Assembly: GCA_964418745.1 (NCBI GenBank)
Contig: CAYQMX010000012.1
Coordinates: forward strand, 124,001-188,000
Length of the DNA: 64,000 bases
Direction of reading: 5' to 3'
Origin: Scleromatobacter sp964418745
Lineage (GTDB): Bacteria; Pseudomonadota; Gammaproteobacteria; Burkholderiales; Burkholderiaceae_C
In this document: one piece after another, positions 8,890 to 17,528 of the stretch
How the letters are laid out: every line of letters starts with the position of its first letter
How positions within the stretch are numbered: position 1 is the first letter of the stretch
Program-made: the position numbers and the translations under genes
Notes under the pieces: generated by a model
What the model saw: only the letters and a program-made list of their open reading frames with translations
Database searches by the model: none
Told to the model about the DNA's origin: nothing

Positions 8890-9789
8890 TCAGTGCAGGG
8901 TGGGGTTCGCGCGCAATCTTTCCACCACCAAGTCGATGAAGGTCCGTGCCTTTTTCGACCCGTGATTGCCTTCGCGGTGGACAACGTGCACGGGCAGCGC
9001 TGGAAGTTCGAACTCCTCGAGCACCATTTTGAGGCGTCCGTCGCGCAGGAACTCGGCCACCTGGTAGGACAGCAAGCGGGTGATTCCAAAGCCACCGAGC
9101 GCCGCGGTCAGCGCCGAATCGTTGCTGGTAGTGGTCATGCGCGGCTGCACCCTGATATTGCGGTTCTCGCCGTTCTCCGAAAGCCGCCAGTCCGTCGTGG
9201 GCGTCACCGCGCTGGCCGAGACGATGACGTGCGACTGCAAATCGGCGGGGGTCGACGGAACGCCGTGCTGTTCAAGGTAGCTTGGCGCGGCGCAAATGAC
9301 TCTGCGCACCTTTCCCACGGCGGTCGCTTGCATCGACGAATCTGGCAGTTCGCCGATGCGAACGCCAACGTCGGCACCCTCGTCGAGCATGTTGACCACC
9401 CGATCCAGGAACCAGCACGTTGCAACGACTTCTGCGTTTCGCTGCAGATACTCGGTGACGATGGGGGCGACGAACTTGGCGCCAAACAGAACCGGCGCAG
9501 TGATGGTGAGGTGTCCTCGCGGCGTTGTCTGCATCCCGGTGACTGACTCGTCAGCCTCGGCGAGCTGGGAGAGGATGAGTCTGCAGTCTTCCGCGTAGCG
9601 CGCGCCGGGCTCCGTGACGCGAACGACCCGAGTGTTACGCGTCAGTAGCCGAACCCCGAGGTGGGTCTCCAGCTCGTTGATCGCTCGCGTGACGGCCGGA
9701 GGTGAAATGCCCAATTTGCGCGCGCCACCCGCGAAGCCATTGGCATCGACCACGGCGACGAAAACGGTTATCAGGTGCAGTCGGTCCAA
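8890..9789 (-). CDS. LysR family transcriptional regulator (copy A of a tandem pair)
   Basis: A 299-residue LysR protein. The winged helix-turn-helix occupies residues 1-60 (GFAGGARKLGISPPAVTRAI, then THLGVRLLTRNTR), followed by the periplasmic-binding-like co-inducer domain. It is strongly similar along its full length, with identical length, to the next upstream gene (9950-10849), so the two arose by tandem duplication. Both are transcribed on the minus strand. Being immediately upstream of the NNP-type carrier, it is a candidate regulator of that gene and of itself. Confidence 0.92.
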   Translation of the reverse strand: MDRLHLITVFVAVVDANGFAGGARKLGISPPAVTRAINELETHLGVRLLTRNTRVVRVTEPGARYAEDCRLILSQLAEADESVTGMQTTPRGHLTITAPVLFGAKFVAPIVTEYLQRNAEVVATCWFLDRVVNMLDEGADVGVRIGELPDSSMQATAVGKVRRVICAAPSYLEQHGVPSTPADLQSHVIVSASAVTPTTDWRLSENGENRNIRVQPRMTTTSNDSALTAALGGFGITRLLSYQVAEFLRDGRLKMVLEEFELPALPVHVVHREGNHGSKKARTFIDLVVERLRANPTLH

Positions 9790-9949
9790 TGGGGATCCTG
9801 GTTGTCAGCGCGTGTGCTGCCGTGGCCACTGTGCAGCATCGAGGGGGATTGCGGAACCCCCTTGCGCAGCAACAGTGCATTCCGCGATGATGAATAGGGT
9901 CCTCGAGACGTGAAACCTCGGAGGTGCGTCCATTCGCGGCGCCTGCGGA

Positions 9950-10849
9950 CTAGATCGCCGCGAGCTGAGGACGAAGTCGCTCGACAGCCAGGTCAATGAA
10001 CGCGCGTGCCTTCAAGGACGCGTGGCGCCCTTCGCGGTGAAGAATGTGAACGGGCAGGGCGGGGGGTTCGAAGTCTTCGAGAACGGTCTTGAGCCGTCCC
10101 TCCCGCACGTGTCCTGCCACTTTGTAGGCGAGCACGTTGGTCAGTCCGAAGCCCGTCAATGCGGCAGCGATCGCTGTGTCGCTCGTGGTCGTGATCAGGC
10201 GGGGTTGGAGTTTGATCATGCCAGGCGCGCCCAGGCGGGAGATGCGCCACTCCGATGTCGACGTCACCCCACTGGCAGCGATGATGACGTGCTTTGCCAG
10301 GTCCTCGGGCGATCGGGGTTCTCCATGTTCTTCGAGATAGGCCGGCGTGGCGCAGACGCGCAGGCGCATGCGTCCAATGCGGATCGCCTGCATCGAAGAA
10401 TCGGGAAGTTCACCGATCCGCACGCCCACGTCGACGCCTTCGTCAAGCATGTTGACCAGGCGGTCAACGAACCAGCACGAGGCGGTCACCTCGGGAAATC
10501 GGTCGAGGTATTCGGTCAGGACCGGGGTGACGTACATCGCGCCGAAGCCCGAGGGCGCCGTGATCGTGAGCCGGCCTCGGGGGGTGCTGTGCAGGCCGCT
10601 CGCTGACTCGTCGGCATCGTTCAGGTGCGCAAGGATGCCCCGGCAGTCCTCGGCATAGCGTTCCCCGGCCTCGGTGACCTTCACGATCCGCGTGGTACGG
10701 GTCAGGAGGCGCACGCCCAGATGCGTCTCGAGCTCGTTGATCGCACGCGTCACCGCCGGCGGCGACAAGTTCAACTTCCGGGCCGCCCCCGCGAAGCCTT
10801 GCGTATCCACCACGGCAACGAAGACGCTGATCAGATGAAGCTTGTCCAA
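9950..10849 (-). CDS. LysR family transcriptional regulator (copy B of a tandem pair)
   Basis: A 299-residue LysR protein, sister of the gene at 8890-9789. HTH in residues 1-60 (KLNLSPPAVTRAINELETHL), co-inducer domain after that. It is divergent from the AhpD-like gene at 10991 across a 141-base gap that contains the dyad at 10926-10947, the classic arrangement for a LysR regulator controlling a divergent target. Whether it binds that dyad is inference; the dyad lies nearer to the AhpD-like gene than to this start. Confidence 0.92.
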   Translation of the reverse strand: MDKLHLISVFVAVVDTQGFAGAARKLNLSPPAVTRAINELETHLGVRLLTRTTRIVKVTEAGERYAEDCRGILAHLNDADESASGLHSTPRGRLTITAPSGFGAMYVTPVLTEYLDRFPEVTASCWFVDRLVNMLDEGVDVGVRIGELPDSSMQAIRIGRMRLRVCATPAYLEEHGEPRSPEDLAKHVIIAASGVTSTSEWRISRLGAPGMIKLQPRLITTTSDTAIAAALTGFGLTNVLAYKVAGHVREGRLKTVLEDFEPPALPVHILHREGRHASLKARAFIDLAVERLRPQLAAI

Positions 10850-10925
10850 CTATTCCCCTCGACGGAACGGTGTGTTGACTTTCGCAGCGATTCTAACGGT
10901 GCGGTGTTTGAAAGACAGTGCATCC

Positions 10926-10959
10926 ATTCGCTACGCAGGTGGCGAATCCAGGCAAATCC
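10926..10959 (+). promoter_or_regulatory. Dyad operator upstream of the first AhpD-like gene
   Basis: ATTCGC (10926-10931), ten bases, GCGAAT (10942-10947), followed directly by CCAGGCAAATCC to 10959. It ends 31 bases before the ATG. The same half-sites, spacer length and downstream block occur before the second AhpD-like gene at 20435-20468. The arms fit a dimeric DNA-binding protein; the position so close to the start codon suggests repression or an RNA-level role. Confidence 0.65.
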
Positions 10960-10990
10960 GGGCTCGTACCCCCACCTACAGGAGTTTCAC

Positions 10991-11539
10991 ATGTCGCGTC
11001 TCAGCATCCCCACCGTCGATCAGTCGCTCGAAGCCTCCAAGCCGCTGCTGGCTGCCGTGCAACAGCAGTTGGGCGTCGTCCCCAACCTGATGAAGCTGGT
11101 GGGCCACAGCCCCGCCGCACTCGAAGGCTACCTGTCGCTCAACGGGGCGCTCGCCAAGGGCAAGCTCGATGTGAAGCTTCGCGAGCGCCTCGCGCTGGCC
11201 GTGGCGGAGTTCAACGGGTGCGACTACTGCCTGTCAGCGCACGACTACCTCGGGCGCAATGTTGCCAAGCTGAGCCAGAGCGAGCTCGATGCCGCGCGCG
11301 ACTTCCACTCTGAAGACGCCCATGCCGATGCGGCCCTGCGCTTCGCCCGTCAAGTCGCCGAATCGCACGGGCGCGTCTCGGACGCCGATCTGGTGACGCT
11401 TCGGGCCGCCGGGTTCGACGAGGCCGCCGTGATCGAGATCGTCGTGACGGTCGCGCTCAACGTGTTGACGAACTATGTCAACAACGTTGCGCAGACCGAT
11501 ATCGACTTCCCGAAGGTGAGCACCAAGCTCGCTGGCTGA
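10991..11539 (+). CDS. AhpD-like / carboxymuconolactone decarboxylase family protein
   Basis: The start at 10991 is set by a good ribosome site (ACAGGAG) and by matching the paralogue at 19858-20406; both are 182 residues. The family core C77-x2-C80-x3-H84 (NGCDYCLSAHDYLGR) is the redox-active CxxC and proton-relay histidine of AhpD-type peroxidases. Expected role: peroxide or alkyl-hydroperoxide reduction, or a related antioxidant reaction. It heads a likely operon with the two secreted proteins that follow, spaced 44 and 35 bases apart, and sits behind the dyad at 10926-10947. The sequence match to the second copy is high over the full length. Confidence 0.9.
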   Translation: MSRLSIPTVDQSLEASKPLLAAVQQQLGVVPNLMKLVGHSPAALEGYLSLNGALAKGKLDVKLRERLALAVAEFNGCDYCLSAHDYLGRNVAKLSQSELDAARDFHSEDAHADAALRFARQVAESHGRVSDADLVTLRAAGFDEAAVIEIVVTVALNVLTNYVNNVAQTDIDFPKVSTKLAG

Positions 11540-11583
11540 ACCGTCATCGACCAACCCCCTGATACAACCTTACAGGACACACC

Positions 11584-12774
11584 ATGAAAAAGAACCTGGT
11601 CGCGCTGGCCATGGCCTGCATCGGAGGGTTGGCGAACGCACAAGGCTTTCCGAACCCGACCCCGATCACGGAAATCCAGCCGACGCCCGCGTCGATTGGC
11701 GCTGATGTACCGGCCACCTATTTTGGAACGGCTCCGTCGTCAGTGCAGAAGGAGCTGATCGGCCCCTACCAGTTGCTAAAGGCGGGAGTACTCGACCAGC
11801 AGGCTGGAACCATCACGTTGCCTCTTTACAAGGGCAAGCTCACCTCCGGTGAGTCGATCTGGTACGTGTTGACCGATACGACCGATGAGAAGAATGCTGA
11901 GGCCCTGGGTCTCAACTTCTCATCGAAGTTGGTCTATGCGGACGTTGGCCGCGGTGTTCGCAAGGCGTCGCAGCAATTGATCGGCGGTCAAACCGTCGTT
12001 GTGTTCGAGAGCGGCAAGGTCGATTTCGCGCCCGTACGTGCTGTCACGCCTGGTGCCGCGCCGAACTACTTCCCCCCGACCGCCGCCCAGCCAGGCTCCG
12101 TAGGTGATGCCAACTACAGCCCTTTGGCCAAGATCGGTGACTACATCTACAACGCTCCGATGCTCGCGTTCAACGCGACGGAAGCAACGCTCAACGCATT
12201 TTGTGATGGCAACGTCGACCATAGCGTGGTGCACGACAAGGTCATCGCAATCTGCCCGCGCGATGGCGTCGTCAAGCTGCAGCTGACGACGGGGTTCAGC
12301 TTCGACCGCCCTGTTCTTTACCTCAGCCTGGATGCCAACAACGCGATTCCGGCGGCTCTTGAAGGCGTGACCCTGGCACCCGGGCTCACGGACATCAAAG
12401 TCGGAGGCGACGACAGCGCCTTCAGCGCCGTCGAGCGGCTCTTCACGATCATCAACGGCCCGGTCAACGTCGAGGCGAACGTCGTCCATCCACAGCGTCA
12501 GGGATTGGACAGTGCACTTAAGGGCGATATCGGGGGGCCACTCAACGTACTCGGTGGGATTCCGACCATTGCCACCGACTACAGCCCCCTCTGGGACCTG
12601 AACATCGGTGAATGGACGCAGCACGCCATCGACAGCCACTACCGGTCGCGCGTGCGCGACGAGTTCAACGTGCTGGGTCTCGTGAGATCCGGCTGGATGA
12701 CCGGCCCTGGCGGCAAGGCGTTCGGATCGAGCGGATTGATCGTGAATTGTCCGATCGTCTTCCGTTTCCTGTGA
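11584..12774 (+). CDS. Secreted protein of unknown function (soluble member of a tandem pair)
   Basis: A 396-residue protein with a signal peptide (residues 1-20, ending ANAQ) and an AGGA ribosome site. I do not recognise a named domain. It is closely similar to the lipoprotein encoded just downstream, from NPTPITEIQP at the N terminus to the identical C terminus GSSGLIVNCPIVFRFL. Conserved features: VPATYFGTAP, TLPLYKGKL, LTDTTDEKNA, SVVHDKVIAICPRDG and TDYSPLWDLNIGEWT. The two internal cysteines near CDG and ICPRDG are shared by both copies and could form a disulfide. It is co-located with an AhpD-like gene, so an envelope stress role is possible but unproven. Confidence 0.8.
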   Translation: MKKNLVALAMACIGGLANAQGFPNPTPITEIQPTPASIGADVPATYFGTAPSSVQKELIGPYQLLKAGVLDQQAGTITLPLYKGKLTSGESIWYVLTDTTDEKNAEALGLNFSSKLVYADVGRGVRKASQQLIGGQTVVVFESGKVDFAPVRAVTPGAAPNYFPPTAAQPGSVGDANYSPLAKIGDYIYNAPMLAFNATEATLNAFCDGNVDHSVVHDKVIAICPRDGVVKLQLTTGFSFDRPVLYLSLDANNAIPAALEGVTLAPGLTDIKVGGDDSAFSAVERLFTIINGPVNVEANVVHPQRQGLDSALKGDIGGPLNVLGGIPTIATDYSPLWDLNIGEWTQHAIDSHYRSRVRDEFNVLGLVRSGWMTGPGGKAFGSSGLIVNCPIVFRFL

Positions 12775-12809
12775 ATCGAATCACATCAGAACATCCACCG
12801 AGAATCATC

Positions 12810-14087
12810 ATGCGCCACTGCTTCATATTGACCGCCGTTTTCGCCGCCATGCTCTCCGCATGTGGCGGTGACAACCACACTTCCACCCCTGGTGCGACCA
12901 CGCCCCCCCCCGATGTCAGCCCGGGCGGGGCCAGCGGCGACTTCACCAGCGGAATCGTCGCGATCAACAACCCGACCCCGATCACCGAAATCCAGCCCGC
13001 GCCGGCTTCGATCGGCTCGGATGTGCCAGCCACCTATTTCGGAACGGCACCATCGACCGTTCAGAAGGAATTGATCGGACCGTACCAGTTGCTCAAGGCC
13101 GGCACGCTGGATCAGGACGCGGGCACGCTCACCTTGCCGCTCTACAAGGGTCAACTGGCTAGCGGGGAGTCGGTCTGGTACATCCTGACCGATACCACGG
13201 ATGAGCGAAATGCCGCTGCCCTGGGACTGAACTTCTCGGCCAAGCTCACCTATGCCGATGTGGGCAGGGGCGTGCGCAGGGCTTCTCAGCAACTCATTGG
13301 GGGCAAGACCGTTGTTGTGTTTGAGAGCGGCAAGGTTGATTTCTCGCCTTCCCATTCAGTCACACCTGGAGTGGCGCCGCGCTACTTCCCTCCGACCGCC
13401 GTCCAACCGGGTTCTGTGGGTGATGCGAACTACAGCCCGCTGGCGAAGATTGGAAACTACATCTACAACGCGCCGATGCTCGCGTTCAACGTCGACGACG
13501 ATACGTTGAATGGGTACTGCGGCGGTGCCGTCGATCACTCTGTCGTGCACGACAAGGTGGTGTCAATTTGCCCGCGTGACGGTGTTGTCACGCTGGCGCT
13601 GACCAAAGGATTCAGTTTTGGCCGGCCAGTGCTTTACCTGAGTACCGATGCCAGCGACGCCTTGCCGGCGGCTCTCGAGGGGGCAACCTACGCACAGGCT
13701 CTGACCGACATCAAGGTCGGCGGCGACGACGGGGCCTTCAGCGCCGTGGAGCGGCTCTTCGCCATCGTCAACGGTCCGACCAATGACGTGAGTGGCGAGA
13801 TCAATCCTCAGCGCCAGGGCTTCGACAGCGCACTGAAGGGTGATGGCGGACCGCTCAACGTGCTGGGAGGGATTCCAACAGTCGCCACCGACTACAGCCC
13901 GCTCTGGGACCTGAACGTTGGCGAGTGGACGCAGAGCGCGATCGACCACGACTACCGCTCGCGCGTGCGCGAGGAGTTCGAGGTGCTGGGCTACGTTCGA
14001 GCCGGACATTTGACTGCGCCTGGCGGCGCGCCGTTCGGTTCAAGCGGTCTGATCGTCAACTGCCCCATCGTGTTCCGGTTCCTGTAG
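12810..14087 (+). CDS. Lipoprotein of unknown function (membrane-anchored paralogue of the preceding protein)
   Basis: The start at 12810 gives a short hydrophobic leader ending in the lipobox LSAC, so the mature protein should be lipidated at C18. A low-complexity linker (Thr, Pro, Gly rich) then leads to a domain very similar to the whole of the preceding protein. The open frame extends upstream to 12612 but that part overlaps the previous gene and is not used. Gap to the previous stop is 35 bases, so the two are translated from one transcript. The pair looks like a duplication giving one periplasmic and one membrane-tethered version. Function unknown. Confidence 0.82.
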   Translation: MRHCFILTAVFAAMLSACGGDNHTSTPGATTPPPDVSPGGASGDFTSGIVAINNPTPITEIQPAPASIGSDVPATYFGTAPSTVQKELIGPYQLLKAGTLDQDAGTLTLPLYKGQLASGESVWYILTDTTDERNAAALGLNFSAKLTYADVGRGVRRASQQLIGGKTVVVFESGKVDFSPSHSVTPGVAPRYFPPTAVQPGSVGDANYSPLAKIGNYIYNAPMLAFNVDDDTLNGYCGGAVDHSVVHDKVVSICPRDGVVTLALTKGFSFGRPVLYLSTDASDALPAALEGATYAQALTDIKVGGDDGAFSAVERLFAIVNGPTNDVSGEINPQRQGFDSALKGDGGPLNVLGGIPTVATDYSPLWDLNVGEWTQSAIDHDYRSRVREEFEVLGYVRAGHLTAPGGAPFGSSGLIVNCPIVFRFL

Positions 14088-14207
14088 TCCGCGAAGACCG
14101 GCCGAAGACTTGGTCCTGTTCGAAGACCGGTGACGCTCGGAGCGTCGGACCATGTTCCTCGCTGGTTGATCACGCGAATCGTGCCCCAAATGTTGGAGGT
14201 AGAGACC

Positions 14208-14465
14208 ATGAAGCCCGTCGTCGAAGTCTGTACGGTGTTGGTCGCCATGGTCTCTTCTGTCGTGCTTGTCCTTCCTGCGCCGATTCGGGGCGCGACATGC
14301 AATACACGGTCAAGCGGCATGCTCGTCGATGCGGTATCGACTGCCTCCCTTGAGCGGCAGGAGCTTGATCAGTGCAAGGGTACGGGCGCGCTGACATCAG
14401 CAGCCATGCGAATCACGACTGTCCGCCAGGTTGCCGCTGGCGTCCCTGGATTGCCGAAGCGCTGA
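14208..14465 (+). CDS. Small exported hypothetical protein
   Basis: An 85-residue product with a strong TTGGAGG ribosome site 8 bases before the ATG and a clear signal peptide (hydrophobic run VLVAMVSSVVLVLPAP). The mature part is about 60 residues with two cysteines (in ATCNTR and LDQCKG) that could form a disulfide. It ends 13 bases before the ECF sigma gene, so it may be the first gene of that operon. Not recognised. Small exported proteins next to ECF sigma genes sometimes act in sensing or are targets, but nothing more can be said. Confidence 0.6.
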   Translation: MKPVVEVCTVLVAMVSSVVLVLPAPIRGATCNTRSSGMLVDAVSTASLERQELDQCKGTGALTSAAMRITTVRQVAAGVPGLPKR

Positions 14466-14478
14466 GCAGGAGCTTGAG

Positions 14479-15075
14479 ATGCCCTCGATTGTCGAAGAGA
14501 TTGTTCTGCACCGATCCATGCTGGTAAGCGTCGCGCGTCGACGACTGCACAATGATGCCTGGGCAGAAGATGCGGTATCCGAGACGTTGATGGCTGCGCT
14601 AGACAGGCCAAGTTCGTACTCTGGCCGGTCATCGGTACGGACTTGGCTGGTGGGTATTCTCAAGCACAAGGTCGCGGACCAGTTCCGCCGCCACTCCCGA
14701 GAAATCCATGGGGAAAGGTTCGAAGACGATCTCGATCATGGCGATCAGGACGACGTGGCTGGCGGTGGTGTATGCGAGTCCCGATCTGTGTCGTGCGACC
14801 CTGTTGAGAGCCTGATCCGCCGCCAGTTCGTGGAGCACCTGGCGCGCTGCATGAAGACGTTGCCACCACAGCAGGCTCGCGCGGTACTGCTTCGCGACTG
14901 CATGGAGGAGGGCACAGGCGACATCTGCGACGAACTGGGTATCACCGCAAACAACCTCGCCGTGACGCTGCATCGTGCGAGGGCGACGCTGCGTGCGTCA
15001 TTGTGGATGCATGGCGTTGTGGTCGTCAAAGGCTTGAGTGCGGCTGAACATCGACCCCGCCGCGCGGCAATTTGA
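14479..15075 (+). CDS. ECF-type RNA polymerase sigma factor
   Basis: A 198-residue sigma-70 family protein. Region 2 shows WAEDAVSETLMAAL and then VRTWLVGILKHKVADQFRR; region 4 shows LPPQQARAVLLRDCMEEGTGDICDELGITANNLAVTLHRAR, the HTH that reads the -35 element. The ribosome site AGGAG lies 7 bases before the start. It shares the WAEDAVSE and GILKHK patterns with the sigma at 32399-32959, so both are one ECF subgroup. No zinc-finger anti-sigma follows here, unlike at the other locus. Likely activates the adjacent small exported protein and possibly the DUF1348 gene. Confidence 0.9.
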   Translation: MPSIVEEIVLHRSMLVSVARRRLHNDAWAEDAVSETLMAALDRPSSYSGRSSVRTWLVGILKHKVADQFRRHSREIHGERFEDDLDHGDQDDVAGGGVCESRSVSCDPVESLIRRQFVEHLARCMKTLPPQQARAVLLRDCMEEGTGDICDELGITANNLAVTLHRARATLRASLWMHGVVVVKGLSAAEHRPRRAAI

Positions 15076-15106
15076 GCGCACATGACTTGAATTTCAAGGA
15101 GCAAAC

Positions 15107-15589
15107 ATGGAGCATCCCGTCGAAGTCGTTCGCCCGCCACTCCCCCCGTTTTCCAGCGACACCGCGACACTGAAGGTGCGCTTGGCCGAAGACGGATGGA
15201 ACAGCCGCGATGCGGCGAGGGTTGCGTTGGCATACACCCCTGACTGTCGCTGGCGCAATCGAACCGAGTTTCCGGTCGGGCGCGGCCAGATCGTCGAACT
15301 GCTCGAGCGGAAGTGGGCCCGGGAGCTCGACTACCGGTTGATCAAGGAACTGTGGGCGTTCACCGGCAAGCGAATTGCGGTTCGCTTCGCCTACGAGTGG
15401 CGCGATATTGCTGGCGACTGGCACCGCTCGTACGGCAACGAGAACTGGGAGTTCGATGCCGCGGGCTTGATGGTCGTTCGGTACGCCAGCATCAACGACC
15501 GACCGATCGCTGTGGCGGATCGCCTGTTCCACTGGCCACTGGGTCGGCGACCGGACGATCATCCTGGCTTGAGTGACCTGGGCCTTTGA
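15107..15589 (+). CDS. DUF1348 / NTF2-like (SnoaL-fold) protein
   Basis: A 160-residue protein with a strong AAGGAG site just before the ATG. The sequence is a near-perfect fit to DUF1348: AEDGWNSRDAARVALAYT, CRWRNRTEFPVGR, KWARELDYRLIKELWAF, YGNENWEF, and the terminal FHWPLGRRPDDHPGLSDLGL. The NTF2 fold gives a cone-shaped pocket used by small-molecule isomerases and cyclases; the substrate of DUF1348 proteins is not established. It starts 31 bases after the sigma gene and is probably co-transcribed with it. Confidence 0.92.
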   Translation: MEHPVEVVRPPLPPFSSDTATLKVRLAEDGWNSRDAARVALAYTPDCRWRNRTEFPVGRGQIVELLERKWARELDYRLIKELWAFTGKRIAVRFAYEWRDIAGDWHRSYGNENWEFDAAGLMVVRYASINDRPIAVADRLFHWPLGRRPDDHPGLSDLGL

Positions 15590-16161
15590 TTCTGCTCGCG
15601 GAGAGTGGCCGCGGCGCGTGCTGCGTATTCGCGCAGGAACTAGAGTGCATCCATCGAGATGTCATCTGCGACGCCTCTCCCTCGCAGAGCACAGGCGGTC
15701 GGTTGTATCCAGCATCCATCGAGAGGCGATGTTGAGCTCCGGTGTGGGCGGTGCCATCAACAAGACATGACCGAGACGGCACTGGTGCTCGAACGTGGCG
15801 ATCTTCGCTGGCGTGCAGCTTGCCTGCCAGAGAGAGTTTCCGGAAGACCGTCGAAGGCATTTGCGGGCGCAATCAAGAGCGTCGCGCTCGTCTGATTGGC
15901 GCGTTGGTGTCGCGGCGCCTGGTACGGATCAAGTAATGCACGCGCCGACGATGACGAGGTCAACGTCGCCTGGATGCAAAGCGCCAAAAATTGGTTGAGG
16001 CCTGCGTATGGCTGGTGTGCGGGTCGACCGTACGGGCCCCCTGCCAATCATCGTGTCGGACCTTTTCGTCGCAGAGCACTGAAGTTTTCCAGAGAAGCTC
16101 CGAGAGGTGCACACTTGACGATTTGAGCAACCGACGAGTTTCGATGCAGGAGCGCAGGGTC
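15590..16161. other. gene-free stretch with a 13-base direct repeat
   Basis: About 570 bases with no protein-like frame on either strand. The sequence GCATCCATCGAGA occurs at 15647-15659 and again at 15712-15724, 65 bases apart. This could be a chance duplication or a regulatory site; no gene with a clear promoter relation to it was seen. The region may hold decayed sequence. Confidence 0.45.
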
Positions 16162-16827
16162 ATGATCACGTTATGCGGATTCGGAGTCAGCAACTACTAC
16201 AACAAGCTCAAGCTTGTATTGCTTGAAAAGGGGATTGCGTTCGATGAGCGCTTGGTCTACCCATGGGAGCGGGAAACCTTTCGGGAGTGCTCACCGCTCG
16301 GGAAGATTCCATTCATCGAGACGGAGCACGGTGGGCTGTCCGAGTCCCAGGTCATCCTCGAATACTTGGAGGAACGATTTCCGGGCACGCCGATGTATCC
16401 CGCAGATCCCTTTCAGCGAGCGAAGTGCCGGGAACTGATCCAGCATCTCGAGCTCAATTCAGAGTGGGTCGCCCGACGCCTCTACAAGGAGTCCTTCTTT
16501 GGTGGCTCCGTGTCAGAGGAAATCAAGCTGGACGTGAAGGAGCGCCTGGCGATCGGCCTGGCGGCTGTTGCACGCCTGTCCTCGTTCTCGCCGTTCATAT
16601 TCGGGACGTCACTCACTGCCGCCGATTGCATCGCCTATGTGCACTTCCTCATGATCAAGCAATCGACCTTGACGATCTACGGCGAAGACATGCTTGATCG
16701 GTACTTTCCCATGTTGAACGACTACATGCGGCTCATGGACGCCCGCCCTCACATCCAGAGAATAATGAGAGACAGGGACTCCGCATTGACGGAGTTCGCG
16801 GCATTGAATGTCGCGTATGACGGGTAG
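16162..16827 (+). CDS. Glutathione S-transferase family protein
   Basis: A 221-residue protein with a thioredoxin-like N-terminal half (ITLCGFGVSNYYNKLKLVLLEKGI, then SPLGKIPFIETEHGGLSESQVILEYLEE, the cis-Pro and glutathione-binding Glu-Ser) and an all-helical C-terminal half (SLTAADCIAYVHF). The start at 16162 is preceded by AGGAGCGCAGG; an in-frame ATG at 16144 is an alternative. Predicted cytosolic conjugation or reduction of electrophiles with glutathione. It fits the detoxification theme of the MAPEG gene that follows on the opposite strand. Confidence 0.88.
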   Translation: MITLCGFGVSNYYNKLKLVLLEKGIAFDERLVYPWERETFRECSPLGKIPFIETEHGGLSESQVILEYLEERFPGTPMYPADPFQRAKCRELIQHLELNSEWVARRLYKESFFGGSVSEEIKLDVKERLAIGLAAVARLSSFSPFIFGTSLTAADCIAYVHFLMIKQSTLTIYGEDMLDRYFPMLNDYMRLMDARPHIQRIMRDRDSALTEFAALNVAYDG

Positions 16828-16985
16828 ACCGGGCGAGCTTAGCGAGTAGCCGGAATAGCCAGTCTTCGACGGGAGGAATCATCATGACGGCTTCTCGCAC
16901 CGCCGAATGAGCCCGCAACCCCGGGGGTCGGGACGTTGGGGGGGCCATGCAATGAGGCGCTCGCATCAACCAGTTCGACGAGGCC

Positions 16986-17423
16986 TCAGGTCGTTCTCGC
17001 CGACGCCAACGAGACCGCGAACGTGATCCACATGCCCACCACGAGACCAAAGCCAGCCACGAATGCTGTCAGTCGGTGGTAGACCTTGTTGTAGGTGCAA
17101 TGGATGACGCTATGAGCCGCGCGCAGTGCAACGAACAGCCAGCATCCCGAGATCAACCAGTCTGGCGTTCGACCGACGGCCAGCGCTATCGCCACGAGAC
17201 AGTAGAAGAGAACGGGCACCTCGAAAAGGTTTCGGAAGTTGTCCGCTCGTCGGACATCCTCCAGTTTCGAGCCCATCGTGAATGTCGTGGAAGCAGATTG
17301 AGGCGGGATTCGCCTGGAACGCATTTCGCTGACGCGAGTGAACAGCATGAACACCCCAACGACCAGTGTCAGGATGACCATGGCGAGACATGAGCAGACA
17401 AGGTGAAGTGCATTGCTCTGCAT
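16986..17423 (-). CDS. MAPEG family membrane protein
   Basis: A 145-residue integral membrane protein with four hydrophobic segments. The pattern ADNFRNLFEVPVLFY, then WLFVALRAAHSVIHCTYNKVYHRL, is the core of the MAPEG family (membrane-associated proteins in eicosanoid and glutathione metabolism). Bacterial members may conjugate or reduce lipid peroxides with glutathione. It is convergent with the GST gene 158 bases away. Function beyond the family is inferred. Confidence 0.88.
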   Translation of the reverse strand: MQSNALHLVCSCLAMVILTLVVGVFMLFTRVSEMRSRRIPPQSASTTFTMGSKLEDVRRADNFRNLFEVPVLFYCLVAIALAVGRTPDWLISGCWLFVALRAAHSVIHCTYNKVYHRLTAFVAGFGLVVGMWITFAVSLASARTT

Positions 17424-17528
17424 TGACGAGATGTCCTTCCTGGCGATCTAAATGGATGCCTCAAGCCGGCCGCCAGCTAGAGAATTGACGAAGCCCCGCC
17501 GGCTCTCCCTGCGACTGCCAGCCAGCGC

